DNA of 64,000 bases from an uncultured Bacteroidales bacterium (GTDB taxonomy: Bacteria; Bacteroidota; Bacteroidia; Bacteroidales; FEN-979), in contig CAJAUM010000015.1 in assembly GCA_903945175.1 (NCBI GenBank), positions 19,651 to 83,650 of the forward strand. The letters are read 5' to 3'. The position numbers were made by a program, and so were the translations under genes. The notes beneath the pieces were generated by a model. The model made no database searches, had not been told where the DNA came from, and saw only the letters and a list, made by a program, of their open reading frames with translations. Below, in pieces: positions 35,091 to 43,518 of the stretch (position 1 is its first letter; each line of letters begins with the position of its first letter).

Positions 35091-35234
35091 AAGGTAACAA
35101 GGTAACAAGGTGACAAGGTGACAAGGTGACAAGGTGACAAGGTGACAAGGTGACAAGGTGACAAGGTAACAAGGTGACAAGGTAACAAGGTGACAAGGTG
35201 ACAAGGTGACAAGGTGACAAGGTGACAAGGTGAG
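35091..35234 (+). repeat. Longest octamer array, after the PhoH-PIN stop
   Basis: Eighteen uninterrupted 8-bp units, GTGACAAG with occasional GTAACAAG, starting in the base after the TAG stop. Units differ only at the third base (A or G). Open frames on the other strand (VTLSPCHL cycles) are artefacts. Confidence 0.97.
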
Positions 35235-35313
35235 AGGTTGGGTTTGTTGAAAGTTTTTCGGAGTTTTTATTTCACTTTTTCTTGTTTTCGGGATTAAGCA
35301 TAAAGTTTAATCT

Positions 35314-35682
35314 ATGAAAACGCATAAGGATCTCAATGTCTGGAAAAACAGCATTGCATTAGTATCAGAGGTCTACAGGCTTTCAAAAAAATTTCCAAAA
35401 GAGGAGTTGTTTTGTTTGACGCAGCAGGTCCGGAAGGCTGCCATTTCAATCCCATCGAACATCAGCGAAGGAGCGGCCCGGAATCAGAAGAGAGAATTTG
35501 TGAGATTCCTGAGAATTTCTGCCGGCAGTCTTGCCGAAGTTGAGACCCAGATTATTGTGGCTGAACAATTGCGATACCTAAGTGAATCAGACAGGATTTT
35601 ACTGGAAGGTCAAACCAATAAAATCAGAGCTCAAATACTTGGTCTGATAAAAGCAGTTGAGAAAGAAATAAAACAACCCTGA
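35314..35682 (+). CDS. Four-helix-bundle protein (S23/IVP-like family)
   Basis: 122 residues with the family pattern LNVWKNSIALVSEVYRLSKKFPKEE, LTQQVRKAAISIPSNISEGAARNQKREFVRFLRISAGSLAEVETQI. This is the PF05635-type protein, first known from open frames inside 23S rRNA intervening sequences and common as a stand-alone gene in Bacteroidota. Function is unknown. No rRNA is nearby. It is bracketed by octamer arrays on both sides, which suggests a mobile or recently inserted small gene. Confidence 0.88.
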   Translation: MKTHKDLNVWKNSIALVSEVYRLSKKFPKEELFCLTQQVRKAAISIPSNISEGAARNQKREFVRFLRISAGSLAEVETQIIVAEQLRYLSESDRILLEGQTNKIRAQILGLIKAVEKEIKQP

Positions 35683-35687
35683 ACGTC

Positions 35688-35749
35688 TTACCTTGTCACC
35701 TTGTTACCTTGTTACCCTGTTACCTTGTTACCCTGTTACCCTGTTACCG
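35688..35749 (-). repeat. Octamer array at the stop of the M28 peptidase
   Basis: Eight units that overlap the stop: the TAA of the M28 gene (35744-35746) is part of the first unit. Confidence 0.92.
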
Positions 35750-36742
35750 TTCCTCATAAACCACCGTCAACAAGGTCTGCCCTACAACTTTGAGGGTGTT
35801 TTTATCGATCTTGTCGAAGGTGTCGCCGGTGGTGTGCCAGTAGGGATAAAACCCGGTTTCGGAGTTTTTGTCGAGGTGGATGATGTCGATGGTAGGGATG
35901 TTGGCGATCCGGTTAATGGGAACATGATCGTCGGTGATGTAGCCTGCCTGTTCCTGGGGGAACCAGGAGGCATACCCGATCCGGGAGGCGGTTGACCATA
36001 CCGATTTCACGATGTCGCCGGCATACTGCATAGAGTACCCCTCCATCAGGAAGGTGGCATTGCGGGCGCCCACCATGTCGAGGAGGATGCCGTATCTGGC
36101 CGTATAACCGGATTTATGTGGATTTTTAGCCCAGTACTGTGCCCCAAGTCCCCACTGATCTTCCGAATCGTCCATGGTGAGATCCTGCGGAGGGCCATAA
36201 TCTTCCACATCAAAAAAGATGATATCGACACCCACGGTCGGGTTTAGCAGGCTGAACTGGCGGGCCGCCTCCATCAGCACGCCGACGCCACTGGCCCCGT
36301 CGTTGGCGGCATCCACCGGCTTGCTGCGGTTTTTCTTATCGGGGTCATGGTCGGCAAAGGGGCGTGAATCCCAGTGGGCGCATAGAAGGATCCGGTTGCT
36401 GGTTTCGGGTTTCCAGCTGGCGATGATGTTCTGGAAATGAAGGGGGGTACCGTTATATGCGCTGAGCGTTCCCTTCTGCACCATCACTGCCGGGGTGTAG
36501 GTTTTCAACTTGCCGATGAGATAAGCAGCACATTTCTCATGAGCCGGAGTATTGGGAACCCGCGGCCCAAATGCCAGTTGACGCCTCACCGATTCATAGG
36601 CTGTATCGGCATTGAAATCAGGGACAGCCACCTTCGGACCGGAAACAGCGACATCCTGGCTTGATGTTGTTTGCTTTGCAGGCTGGTTGCAGCTCCCGGC
36701 TAAAAGTATCAGGGCCGTTATACATAGGGTCAGATATCTCAT
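35744..36742 (-). CDS. M28-family metallopeptidase / glutaminyl cyclase-like lipoprotein
   Basis: 332 residues. A lipoprotein signal with lipobox LLAGSC (Cys18) anchors it to a membrane. The M28 zinc-site pattern is visible: LLCAHWDSRPFADHD (His, Asp), VDAANDGASGVGVLMEAA (bridging Asp), FFDVEDYGPP (catalytic Glu region) and DDHVPINRI (His). The family includes aminopeptidases and bacterial glutaminyl-peptide cyclotransferases; the length and HWDSRP context favour the cyclase-like group. In Bacteroidota such enzymes act on N-terminal Gln of exported proteins. The assignment between the two activities is uncertain. Confidence 0.85.
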   Translation of the reverse strand: MRYLTLCITALILLAGSCNQPAKQTTSSQDVAVSGPKVAVPDFNADTAYESVRRQLAFGPRVPNTPAHEKCAAYLIGKLKTYTPAVMVQKGTLSAYNGTPLHFQNIIASWKPETSNRILLCAHWDSRPFADHDPDKKNRSKPVDAANDGASGVGVLMEAARQFSLLNPTVGVDIIFFDVEDYGPPQDLTMDDSEDQWGLGAQYWAKNPHKSGYTARYGILLDMVGARNATFLMEGYSMQYAGDIVKSVWSTASRIGYASWFPQEQAGYITDDHVPINRIANIPTIDIIHLDKNSETGFYPYWHTTGDTFDKIDKNTLKVVGQTLLTVVYEER

Positions 36743-36762
36743 GTGTTCCTGTTTTTGTGCGC

Positions 36763-37356
36763 TTATAAGGCTGCTGTATTCCCAAATTTTTCGCTGAATA
36801 CGAGCTCACGGAGTTCCTTCCTTGTCCGGTCCTGCAATTCCCGTTGTTTCAGCTTTTCGGGCAGGGTGTCAGGATCTCCTTGATAACCCACCGCAATGAC
36901 CGTCAAGGCCTGGAATGTTTCAGGTATGTCGAACAATGTACGGGCCTTCTCAGGTGAAAAGCCTCCCATCTGGTGTGTATGTAATCCCTGGTGAACCGCT
37001 TCGAGGATAAGATGCGCCACCGACTGTCCTACATCATACTGAAAATAGGGGCTGATGTTGCCATCCCAGGTGGATATTTTATTCCCGATGGAGATGATGA
37101 GAACGGGTACGGTTTTGTTCCACTCCTGGTTTCCCTCCAAAAGCGTGGAGAAGATTTTTTGCCAGGTTTCATCGGGATGGATTCCAATGATGTATCGCCA
37201 AGGCTGTTCATTGCCGCCGGATGCCGACCAGCGTGCTGCTTCAAACAAGCTGATGATCTTCTCCCGTTCCACCGGCGTTGACATAAATGCCCGCGGGCTC
37301 CATCTCTTTTTAGCCAGATCGTTGATCGGAAATAACGTTGTTGCCTCTTTATTCAT
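36763..37356 (-). CDS. Nitroreductase-family flavoprotein
   Basis: 197 residues. Motifs: KKRWSPRAFMSTPVEREKI (FMN phosphate binding, Arg-Ser-x-Arg type), ARWSASGGNEQPWRYIIG, and LILEAVHQGLHTHQMGGFSPEKA. It reduces nitro compounds or quinones with NAD(P)H; the physiological substrate is unknown. It lies 20 bases upstream of the M28 gene on the same strand and could share its transcript. The gap to lnt upstream is filled by a composite repeat block. Confidence 0.9.
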   Translation of the reverse strand: MNKEATTLFPINDLAKKRWSPRAFMSTPVEREKIISLFEAARWSASGGNEQPWRYIIGIHPDETWQKIFSTLLEGNQEWNKTVPVLIISIGNKISTWDGNISPYFQYDVGQSVAHLILEAVHQGLHTHQMGGFSPEKARTLFDIPETFQALTVIAVGYQGDPDTLPEKLKQRELQDRTRKELRELVFSEKFGNTAAL

Positions 37357-37361
37357 ACTTA

Positions 37362-37530
37362 CAAATTACGAGTGACGAGTGACGAATGACGAATGACGAA
37401 TTTTTTACTCCAGTACTCCATTACTCTGTTACTTTTCACCCTGTTACCCTGTTACCCTGTCACCCTGTCACCCTGTTACCCTCTTACCCTGTTACCCTGT
37501 CACCCTGTTACCCTCTTACCCTGTTACCCT
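37362..37530 (-). repeat. Composite repeat block between lnt and the nitroreductase gene
   Basis: Read from the lnt end on the minus strand: GTAACAGG octamers, then AATGGAGT-type units, then TCGTCATT heptamers, then TCGTAATTTG directly before the nitroreductase ATG. The first octamers encode the last residues (KGNRVRG) and the stop of lnt. Confidence 0.9.
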
Positions 37531-39250
37531 TAAAAAAAGCCCTCCCCACCGCCGCAAGGATCAACAACCCGGCCAGGTAGGAGAAGAACCGCGCCAGATA
37601 ATCCCCATGTGCCACATAAAAGGTGATCTTGTCATTGGCATTCAGTGTTCCTTTGATCACGGCCGGAGCCCAGTAGGCTGTTACCTGGCGGGCATCGCCA
37701 CGCTGGTCGATGAGGGCGGAGATGCCGGTGTTGGCTGAACGGGCAATGCTGCGTCGGGTCTCGATCGCACGAAGGTGGGCAAAAGAAAAATGCTGGCGGT
37801 GGCCGGCTGTGTTGCCCCACCATCCGTCGTTGGTGATGATGATCATGATCTGCGCCCCATTCCTCACAAATTCGCCGAAAAATTCCCCGAAGATCGATTC
37901 GTAGCAAATGGCAGGACCCACCTTCACCGTGCCGACGGTCATATATACTTTCCGGATTGAATCCATCCCCAGGCTGCCCACCGTTCCGCCCAGGTCGATG
38001 GCAAATTTTTCGAGCCATTTAAAACCCTTGAAGGAGGGGAGGATCTCGACGCCGGGGGTGAGTTTTGATTTGTGATACAGTTGCAGTGAATCAAGGCTGT
38101 TGAGCATGATTGCGGCATTGTAAGCATAATACGCGTTGTCGGAATCGGTAAATTTCCTGGACCATCTTTTACGGGATTCTCCCGGCACCAGCTGGTAAAA
38201 GGTAGAGCCGCCCACCAGCATGTTCAGATTCGGGTAGGGCGCGATGGCCTGTTTCAGCAGTCGGATGCTCGTAAACGATGTCAGGTCATTTTCCCACATG
38301 CTCTCCTGAATGGCCGATTCGGGCGCCACCAGGAAGTTGGTGTTACTGTCGGTTTCTGGCAGGGCCAGCGCCATGATCCGCTTGATTACCTCGTCAGGGG
38401 GAAGTGAATACTGTTCTGAATAGGGATCGATGTTGGGCTGAACCACCACGAAATTCACCGGAGATTTTTTTTCATCGTAGTTGTTGTAGATAATGAAAGA
38501 TGAAAGGATGGGAAGGGCGAGCCAGAGGGGAAAAAGTAACAGGGTGACAAGGTAACAGGGTGACAGGGTGACAGGGTGACAAGGTAACAGGGTAACAGGG
38601 TGACAGGGTGACAAGGTAACAGGGTGTGAGGGTGTGACACGTGACACGCGACGAAAAAAATTGGTCATTGGTAATTGGTAATTGGTCATTTGTAATTTCT
38701 TCATCAGCTGTAACGCAATAATGTTTGCGACCAGCACCCAAAGGGTTCCTCCAAAGGCTCCGGTGTATTCGTACCACTGCACCCATTTGTAATAGGTGGC
38801 GAAGCCATTGCCGAGGTTGAGCCAGGGCCAGTTGAGGTCCCAGTTGAGGTGAAGGTATTCGAAGGCGATCCAGTAGGAAACGAGGGCGGCATATCCGGCG
38901 AGGGGGCTGTGCAGTTTTTTCCGGGTAAAATGGAATGCCTGGAAAATGATGGACATGAAGAGGGAATTCAGCACGATGGCCATGACGGCCCCGACCAGGG
39001 TGGAGTTTGCGATCCACCAGGTGGTGAGCAGGTTCCACAACAGGAACCCGGGATAGGCATAAAAAAGCAGGCTGAACTTGATAAACTTTTCAGGATGGCG
39101 GGTGATGTAATCTTCAATGAATAGCATGGGGACCAGTCCGACGAACAGCAGGGCCGGGAATCCCCGTTCGGGCCAGGCCAGGGAGAGGATCACCCCGCTG
39201 AGGAGGCTTAACAGGATCAGGTGAAATTTGCGGAATTTCAAGGCAATCAA
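37508..39250 (-). CDS. lnt: Apolipoprotein N-acyltransferase with repeat-encoded insert
   Basis: 580 residues. Adds the third acyl chain to lipoproteins at the inner membrane. Hydrophobic segments at the N-terminus (about 8-175) precede a nitrilase-type domain with the catalytic triad Glu (VAPESAIQESM), Lys (YHKSKLTPGVE) and Cys (GPAICYESIFGEF), and a last membrane helix is present at the C-terminus. Start is TTG at 39250; no ATG lies upstream in frame. An insert of about 50 residues (about 190-235, VTLSPCHP cycles) is translated repeat between two membrane segments. The last seven codons and the stop are octamer sequence too. Confidence 0.92.
   Translation of the reverse strand: MIALKFRKFHLILLSLLSGVILSLAWPERGFPALLFVGLVPMLFIEDYITRHPEKFIKFSLLFYAYPGFLLWNLLTTWWIANSTLVGAVMAIVLNSLFMSIIFQAFHFTRKKLHSPLAGYAALVSYWIAFEYLHLNWDLNWPWLNLGNGFATYYKWVQWYEYTGAFGGTLWVLVANIIALQLMKKLQMTNYQLPMTNFFRRVSRVTPSHPVTLSPCHPVTLLPCHPVTLSPCYLVTLLLFPLWLALPILSSFIIYNNYDEKKSPVNFVVVQPNIDPYSEQYSLPPDEVIKRIMALALPETDSNTNFLVAPESAIQESMWENDLTSFTSIRLLKQAIAPYPNLNMLVGGSTFYQLVPGESRKRWSRKFTDSDNAYYAYNAAIMLNSLDSLQLYHKSKLTPGVEILPSFKGFKWLEKFAIDLGGTVGSLGMDSIRKVYMTVGTVKVGPAICYESIFGEFFGEFVRNGAQIMIIITNDGWWGNTAGHRQHFSFAHLRAIETRRSIARSANTGISALIDQRGDARQVTAYWAPAVIKGTLNANDKITFYVAHGDYLARFFSYLAGLLILAAVGRAFFKGNRVRG
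38535..38697 (+). repeat. In-frame composite repeat inside lnt
   Basis: Along the plus strand: GTGACAGG octamers (38535-38625), CGTGACACG heptamers (38634-38652), then ATTGGTA heptamers (38660-38697). This is the same module order as the intergenic blocks, but inverted relative to the gene, hence free of stops. Confidence 0.88.
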
Positions 39251-39346
39251 GGTTTATAGCATTACAAAAGTAAATAATTTGCAAATATTTCAAGGCGATT
39301 TCCGTACTCACAAAAAATTCCAAATTTCACCTGAAGCAACCACGCC

Positions 39347-39646
39347 CTATTTTAAGCGGCTCGAATGTATAATTGCCAGAATCGTCACAGCTGCTTCAGA
39401 AACCGAATAAATAAAAACAAAGTTTTTAAATGGGGTACATCGCAAATTCCTCTTCTTAAATGGATTGTGATGACAAATTGTGTATTTTTCAGGGTATGAA
39501 CCAAGAGTTTCTCCAAAATCATACAACTGATCGCAGAATTTTATGGAGGTATCTGGGTATCCTTTTTTAGCAATAAACAACATGATGGTCAGAATCTGCT
39601 CATGGGCAATGCCAGAATAGACTACTTGCTTGCTTTTTCCTGCCAT
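39347..39646 (-). CDS. RelE/ParE-type toxin
   Basis: 99 residues with the compact RelE/ParE pattern: IAHEQILTIMLFIAKKGYPDTSIKFCDQLYDFGETLGSYPEKY, then RNLRCTPFKNFVFIYSVSEAAVTILAIIHSSR at the C-terminus. ParE relatives poison gyrase and RelE relatives cut mRNA; the sequence does not decide between them. The ATG overlaps the end of the upstream antitoxin gene by 25 bases, giving tight coupling. Confidence 0.82.
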   Translation of the reverse strand: MAGKSKQVVYSGIAHEQILTIMLFIAKKGYPDTSIKFCDQLYDFGETLGSYPEKYTICHHNPFKKRNLRCTPFKNFVFIYSVSEAAVTILAIIHSSRLK

Positions 39647-39897
39647 TGTTTAAATCGTTGCTTATTTATTTTCTTTGATTGCTGCTGCAAGTAGGTTTCT
39701 TCTTTTTCTGTAAGGATCATCAGTTCCTCAAGTTCTTTGTCAGACGCTTCCCTTCCTGACATGGAAAAATCAAGGGCATTCAATACACCAGAATTGACTT
39801 GAGGAATGACGGAAACAACAAATTTTAATTCCTCCATGATATGAAGAAACAAATCCTTATGTGATTCCTCATCAATAGTTACGCTGAATGTTACCAT
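39622..39897 (-). CDS. Probable antitoxin partner of the RelE/ParE-type toxin
   Basis: 91 residues, no certain family. The N-terminal half is short strands and a helix (VTFSVTIDEESHKDLFLHIMEEL); the C-terminal half is a charged helix rich in Glu and Lys (SDKELEELMILTEKEETYLQQQ). Position, size and 25-base overlap with the toxin support an antitoxin role. A -7 box TATTTTTG (39923-39916, minus strand) lies 18 bases upstream of the ATG. Confidence 0.68.
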   Translation of the reverse strand: MVTFSVTIDEESHKDLFLHIMEELKFVVSVIPQVNSGVLNALDFSMSGREASDKELEELMILTEKEETYLQQQSKKINKQRFKQWQEKASK

Positions 39898-39915
39898 AGT
39901 TGAATTTCTTTATTA

Positions 39916-39923
39916 CAAAAATA
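39916..39923 (-). promoter_or_regulatory. -7 box of the ParE-type TA operon
   Basis: TATTTTTG on the minus strand, 18 bases before the antitoxin ATG. Confidence 0.45.
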
Positions 39924-39935
39924 CGAAAAATACAA

Positions 39936-41114
39936 TTATCCCTGATTCTCCGGATACCTTACGACCACGATCTTGCGGACCTCAGCATGGAGGGTTTCGC
40001 GCAGTTTGTCGATGTTTGTTTTGTCGGTGGCGGAGATAAAGAGCGAGGGAAGATGCTCGCGGGCCATCCAGGTTTTTTCGAGCTCTTCGAGGGTCAGGTT
40101 TTCTTTGGTAGGCGGCGTGAGGTCGTCGGCCTCCTTTTCGATAAACCGGTAAGCATCGGTCTTATTAAACACCATGATGGTGGGTTTGTCGGATGCTTTG
40201 ATGTCGGCCAGGGTTTGCCGCACCACGTTGATCTGCTCCTCAAAGGCCGGATGGCTGATGTCGGCCACGTGAACCAGGATGTCGGCCTCGCGCACCTCGT
40301 CGAGGGTCGATTTGAATGATTCGACCAGCGAGTGGGGCAGCTTGCGGATGAAGCCCACGGTGTCGGAGAGGAGGAAGGGCTGGGTTTCGATCACCACTTT
40401 GCGGACGGTGGTATCGAGGGTGGCAAAGAGCTTATTTTCGGCAAACAGATCGGATTTGGCGAGCACATTCATGATGGTTGATTTGCCCACGTTGGTATAG
40501 CCCACCAAAGCCACGCGCACCATGTCGCGGCGGTGTTTGCGCTGGGTCATCATCTGCTTGTCAATGGCTTCCAGCTTATCCTTAAGAAGGGAGATGCGGT
40601 ACCGGAGGATCCGTCGGTCGGTCTCGATTTCCTGTTCACCGGGGCCGCGAAGGCCGATTCCACCCCGTTGCTTCTCAAGATGGGTCCACATCCGCGTGAG
40701 CCGGGGAAGCAGGTATTCATTCTGCGCCAGTTCCACCTGGGTACGGGCATAGGAGGTAACAGCCCGCCGGGCGAAGATATCGAGGATCAGGTTGTTGCGG
40801 TCGAGGATCCGACATTGCAGCACCGATTCGATGTTCCGGATCTGGCTGGGTGAAAGCGCATCATCGAAAACCACCAGGTCAACCGGATTTTCCTCCATCC
40901 AGTTACGGATTTCCTGTAATTTCCCACTTCCCACATAGGTCTTTGAATCGGCGTGGGTGAGTTTCTGGATGAACCTTTTTACAGGGACTCCCCCAGCGGT
41001 TTCCACCAGAAACGCCAGTTCGTCGAGGTATTCGCTCGTTTGTTCCTGGCTTTGCGTCTGGGTAGCCAATCCAATCAGCAGGGCAGTCTCTTGTATCAGG
41101 GTGGTTTCTATCAT
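39936..41114 (-). CDS. hflX: Ribosome-associated GTPase HflX
   Basis: 392 residues. The N-terminal HflX domain has ELAFLVETAGGVPVKRFIQK and a GSGKLQEI segment. The helical linker is KQRGGIGLRGPGEQEIETDRR. The G domain shows G1 VGYTNVGKST, G3 DTVGFIRKLP and G4 NKTD. HflX splits stalled or hibernating ribosomes. It is monocistronic here and ends just before the TA operon promoter. Confidence 0.96.
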   Translation of the reverse strand: MIETTLIQETALLIGLATQTQSQEQTSEYLDELAFLVETAGGVPVKRFIQKLTHADSKTYVGSGKLQEIRNWMEENPVDLVVFDDALSPSQIRNIESVLQCRILDRNNLILDIFARRAVTSYARTQVELAQNEYLLPRLTRMWTHLEKQRGGIGLRGPGEQEIETDRRILRYRISLLKDKLEAIDKQMMTQRKHRRDMVRVALVGYTNVGKSTIMNVLAKSDLFAENKLFATLDTTVRKVVIETQPFLLSDTVGFIRKLPHSLVESFKSTLDEVREADILVHVADISHPAFEEQINVVRQTLADIKASDKPTIMVFNKTDAYRFIEKEADDLTPPTKENLTLEELEKTWMAREHLPSLFISATDKTNIDKLRETLHAEVRKIVVVRYPENQG

Positions 41115-41193
41115 TTATCAGAAAAAATATTACTTTTACATGTCGGGAGAAAACAGGAATTGATACCTTTTTTGCAAAAATAGCGTTTCAAAT

Positions 41194-42414
41194 ATGAATG
41201 ACCAAGATAAATCAGACAAATCACCCATTGTGCGACCGCCGGTAAATGAATCGGCACTCCCATTTGAGATGAATTCCCAGGAGTTGTACATGAGACTCGA
41301 ACAGAAGGAGATCAACTACCGGATTCTTTTTGAAACAGCCCACGATGCCATATTTCTTATGGATGAAAAGATTTTCCTGGATTGCAATCCGAGGGCTACA
41401 AAGATTTTCGGCTGTACGCGGGAGGATATCATTGGCAAGTCTCCGACAGACTTTTCTCCGCCCTTGCAACCCGACGGGTCAGATTCAACCATAAGGGCAA
41501 GGGAAAAGATTGAACTGGCCATGGCTGGCCAAAGCCAGGTTTTCGAATGGGAGCAATCCAAAAAGGATGGAACGCCGTTCGATGCTGAAGTTAGCTTGAA
41601 TGCGGTTCCCCTCGATGGAAAAATTCTTATACAGGCGATTGTGAGGGACATTTCCAAACGCAAAAGATCGGAGGAGCAGCTTCTGAAATATAACACGGAG
41701 TTGCAGGAGTTGAACCAGACCAAGGATAAATTCTTCTCCATCATCAGCCACGACCTGAAGGGGCCCTTCAATGCCATCCTCGGTTTTTCAGATATTCTTG
41801 CGACCGAATGGAATGATTACACAGATGAGGAGCGCCAGCATTTTATACGGAATATCCACTCTTCTGCAAAAAACACCTTCAGGCTGCTTGAAAATCTGCT
41901 CGAATGGTCTATGGCTCAAACAGGAAAACTGGCCTTCAGGCCCGCGCCGTTCGATTTAAGCTTGGTGGCCAATGATGTGATTATTTTAATGCGTGAACAG
42001 GCTGATGCGAAACAAATTAAGCTGTTTACTGCCATTAATTTCCACACGATGGTGCTGGCAGATGAGAACATGATAAAGACCATTTTGAGGAACCTGGTCT
42101 CCAATGCAATCAAATATACCCAACCGGGCGGGCACGTTAAAATTCTTACAGAAACTATTGCAAAAACATCTGAAAACCGTGGGATGCTTCAGGTATGTGT
42201 GCATGATTCAGGAATCGGAATAAATCCGGAAATGCTGCCAAAACTTTTCAGGATCGATGAAAAGGTCCGGTCGAGCGGCACTGCGCAGGAAAAGGGAACC
42301 GGACTTGGACTGATCCTGTGCAAAGAGCTCGTCGAAAAAAACGGAGGAATCATCTTTGTGAAGAGTGAACCGGAAAAAGGCAGCAGGTTTTGCTTTACTA
42401 TACCGGTGGAGTAA
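41194..42414 (+). CDS. PAS-domain sensor histidine kinase
   Basis: 406 residues, no membrane segment or signal peptide, so probably a cytoplasmic sensor. The PAS domain (about 40-155, with YRILFETAHDAIFLMDEKI and VRDISKRKRSEEQ) precedes the H-box FSIISHDLKGPFNAILGFSD (H186). The ATPase domain has the N-box NLVSNAIKYTQ, G1 DSGIGI and G2 GTGLGLIL. No response regulator is adjacent. The orphan NarL-type regulator at 8.7-9.4 kb is the only receiver in the window, and there is no evidence that they pair. Confidence 0.94.
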   Translation: MNDQDKSDKSPIVRPPVNESALPFEMNSQELYMRLEQKEINYRILFETAHDAIFLMDEKIFLDCNPRATKIFGCTREDIIGKSPTDFSPPLQPDGSDSTIRAREKIELAMAGQSQVFEWEQSKKDGTPFDAEVSLNAVPLDGKILIQAIVRDISKRKRSEEQLLKYNTELQELNQTKDKFFSIISHDLKGPFNAILGFSDILATEWNDYTDEERQHFIRNIHSSAKNTFRLLENLLEWSMAQTGKLAFRPAPFDLSLVANDVIILMREQADAKQIKLFTAINFHTMVLADENMIKTILRNLVSNAIKYTQPGGHVKILTETIAKTSENRGMLQVCVHDSGIGINPEMLPKLFRIDEKVRSSGTAQEKGTGLGLILCKELVEKNGGIIFVKSEPEKGSRFCFTIPVE

Positions 42415-42522
42415 TTGGAACGAATTACCAATTGCCAATGACCAATGACCAATTTTCGTTTCACCTTGTCACCTTGTCACTTCATTACTTTTCACCCTGT
42501 CACCCTGTTACCCTGTCACCTT
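42415..42522 (-). repeat. Composite repeat block between the kinase and trpS (convergent)
   Basis: From the trpS stop outward (minus strand): GTGACAGG octamers, GTAATGAAGT, further GTGACAAG octamers, then ATTGGTCA/ATTGGCA heptamers up to the kinase stop. Confidence 0.88.
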
Positions 42523-43518
42523 CTAAAAAGCCTTAAACCCAATAATCTCCCTTATCTCCCGTACGGTTTTGGCGGCTGATTCCCGGGCTTTTTCTGCGCC
42601 CATTGCGGCCACTTTTTTCAGATAGCCTTCATCTGCAGCAAGGGCCATCATCTTTTCGCGGAAGGGGGTGGTGAAGCGGATGATGTCTTCGGCCAGTTGT
42701 TTTTTCATGTCGCCGTAGCGGATTGCCCCTGAATGATAGGTGTCTTCAAAATGTTTCAGCGTGTCGGGTGAAGAGAAGTAGCTCATCAGGTCGAAGAGGT
42801 TCACAACCCCTTGTGAGCGAGGCTGGGTTGGGTCAACCGTTCCCGAATCGGTAACGGCTTTCATCACCTTTTTCCGGATCACCTCAGGGGGGTCGGCCAG
42901 GAAAATGGAGCTGTTTTCATTGTCGGACTTCGACATTTTCAGACTCCCGTCAAGACCGGGGATCTTCACCAGGTTTTCGCCGAAGTTGTAGGCCACGGGT
43001 TCAGGGAAAAACTCAACGTTGTAAAGCCGGTTGAACCGGTTGGCAAAGGTGCGTGTCATTTCGAGGTGCTGCTCCTGGTCTTTTCCCACCGGGACCTTGT
43101 GTGCCTTGTGGATGATGATATCGGCCGCCATCAGGGTTGGGTAGGTAAGCAGTCCGGCATTTACATTCTGTGGCTGAGTACGGATTTTCTCCTTGAAGGA
43201 GGTGCAGCGTTCCAGTTCGCCGATGTATGCATTCATGTTAAGCAGCAGGTACAGTTCGGCTGTTTCCGGGAGGTCACTCTGGATGTAAAGGGTCGCCTTC
43301 TCCGGATCAAGTCCGCAGGCCAAGAATTCAACCAGGACAGTCTTTACATTTCCATGAAGATCGGCCGGGGTTGGATGAGTGGTAAGGGAATGGTAATCAG
43401 CAATGAAGAAGTAACATTGGTTTTCTTCCTGCATTTTCACAAAACTCTTCAGCGCACCAAAATAATTACCCAGGTGGAGGTTCCCCGTTGGTCTTATACC
43501 GCTAACAACTATATCCAT
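42523..43518 (-). CDS. trpS: Tryptophanyl-tRNA synthetase
   Basis: 331 residues, usual length. The class I signatures are present: PTGNLHLGNYFGAL (HIGH-like) and KMSKSDNENS (KMSKS). Also conserved are DYHSLT, MAADIIIHKAHKVPVGKDQEQHLEMTR and GLDGSLKMSKS. It charges tRNA-Trp. The ATG follows directly on the ATTGGTA heptamers, so any ribosome-binding site must lie within repeat sequence. Confidence 0.97.
   Translation of the reverse strand: MDIVVSGIRPTGNLHLGNYFGALKSFVKMQEENQCYFFIADYHSLTTHPTPADLHGNVKTVLVEFLACGLDPEKATLYIQSDLPETAELYLLLNMNAYIGELERCTSFKEKIRTQPQNVNAGLLTYPTLMAADIIIHKAHKVPVGKDQEQHLEMTRTFANRFNRLYNVEFFPEPVAYNFGENLVKIPGLDGSLKMSKSDNENSSIFLADPPEVIRKKVMKAVTDSGTVDPTQPRSQGVVNLFDLMSYFSSPDTLKHFEDTYHSGAIRYGDMKKQLAEDIIRFTTPFREKMMALAADEGYLKKVAAMGAEKARESAAKTVREIREIIGFKAF

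Noticed and set aside
35091..35234. CRISPR array
   Set aside because: Units are 8 bp with no spacers and no cas genes; these are simple tandem repeats.
35314..35682. 23S rRNA intervening sequence
   Set aside because: The four-helix-bundle gene is of the type found in such sequences, but no rRNA flanks it.
39114..39323. Small minus-strand frame upstream of lnt
   Set aside because: It overlaps the lnt N-terminus in another frame and has no protein-like features.
8710..42414. Cognate pair of the orphan response regulator and the PAS kinase
   Set aside because: They are 32 kb apart with no shared operon or other link, and NarL-type regulators are numerous in such genomes.
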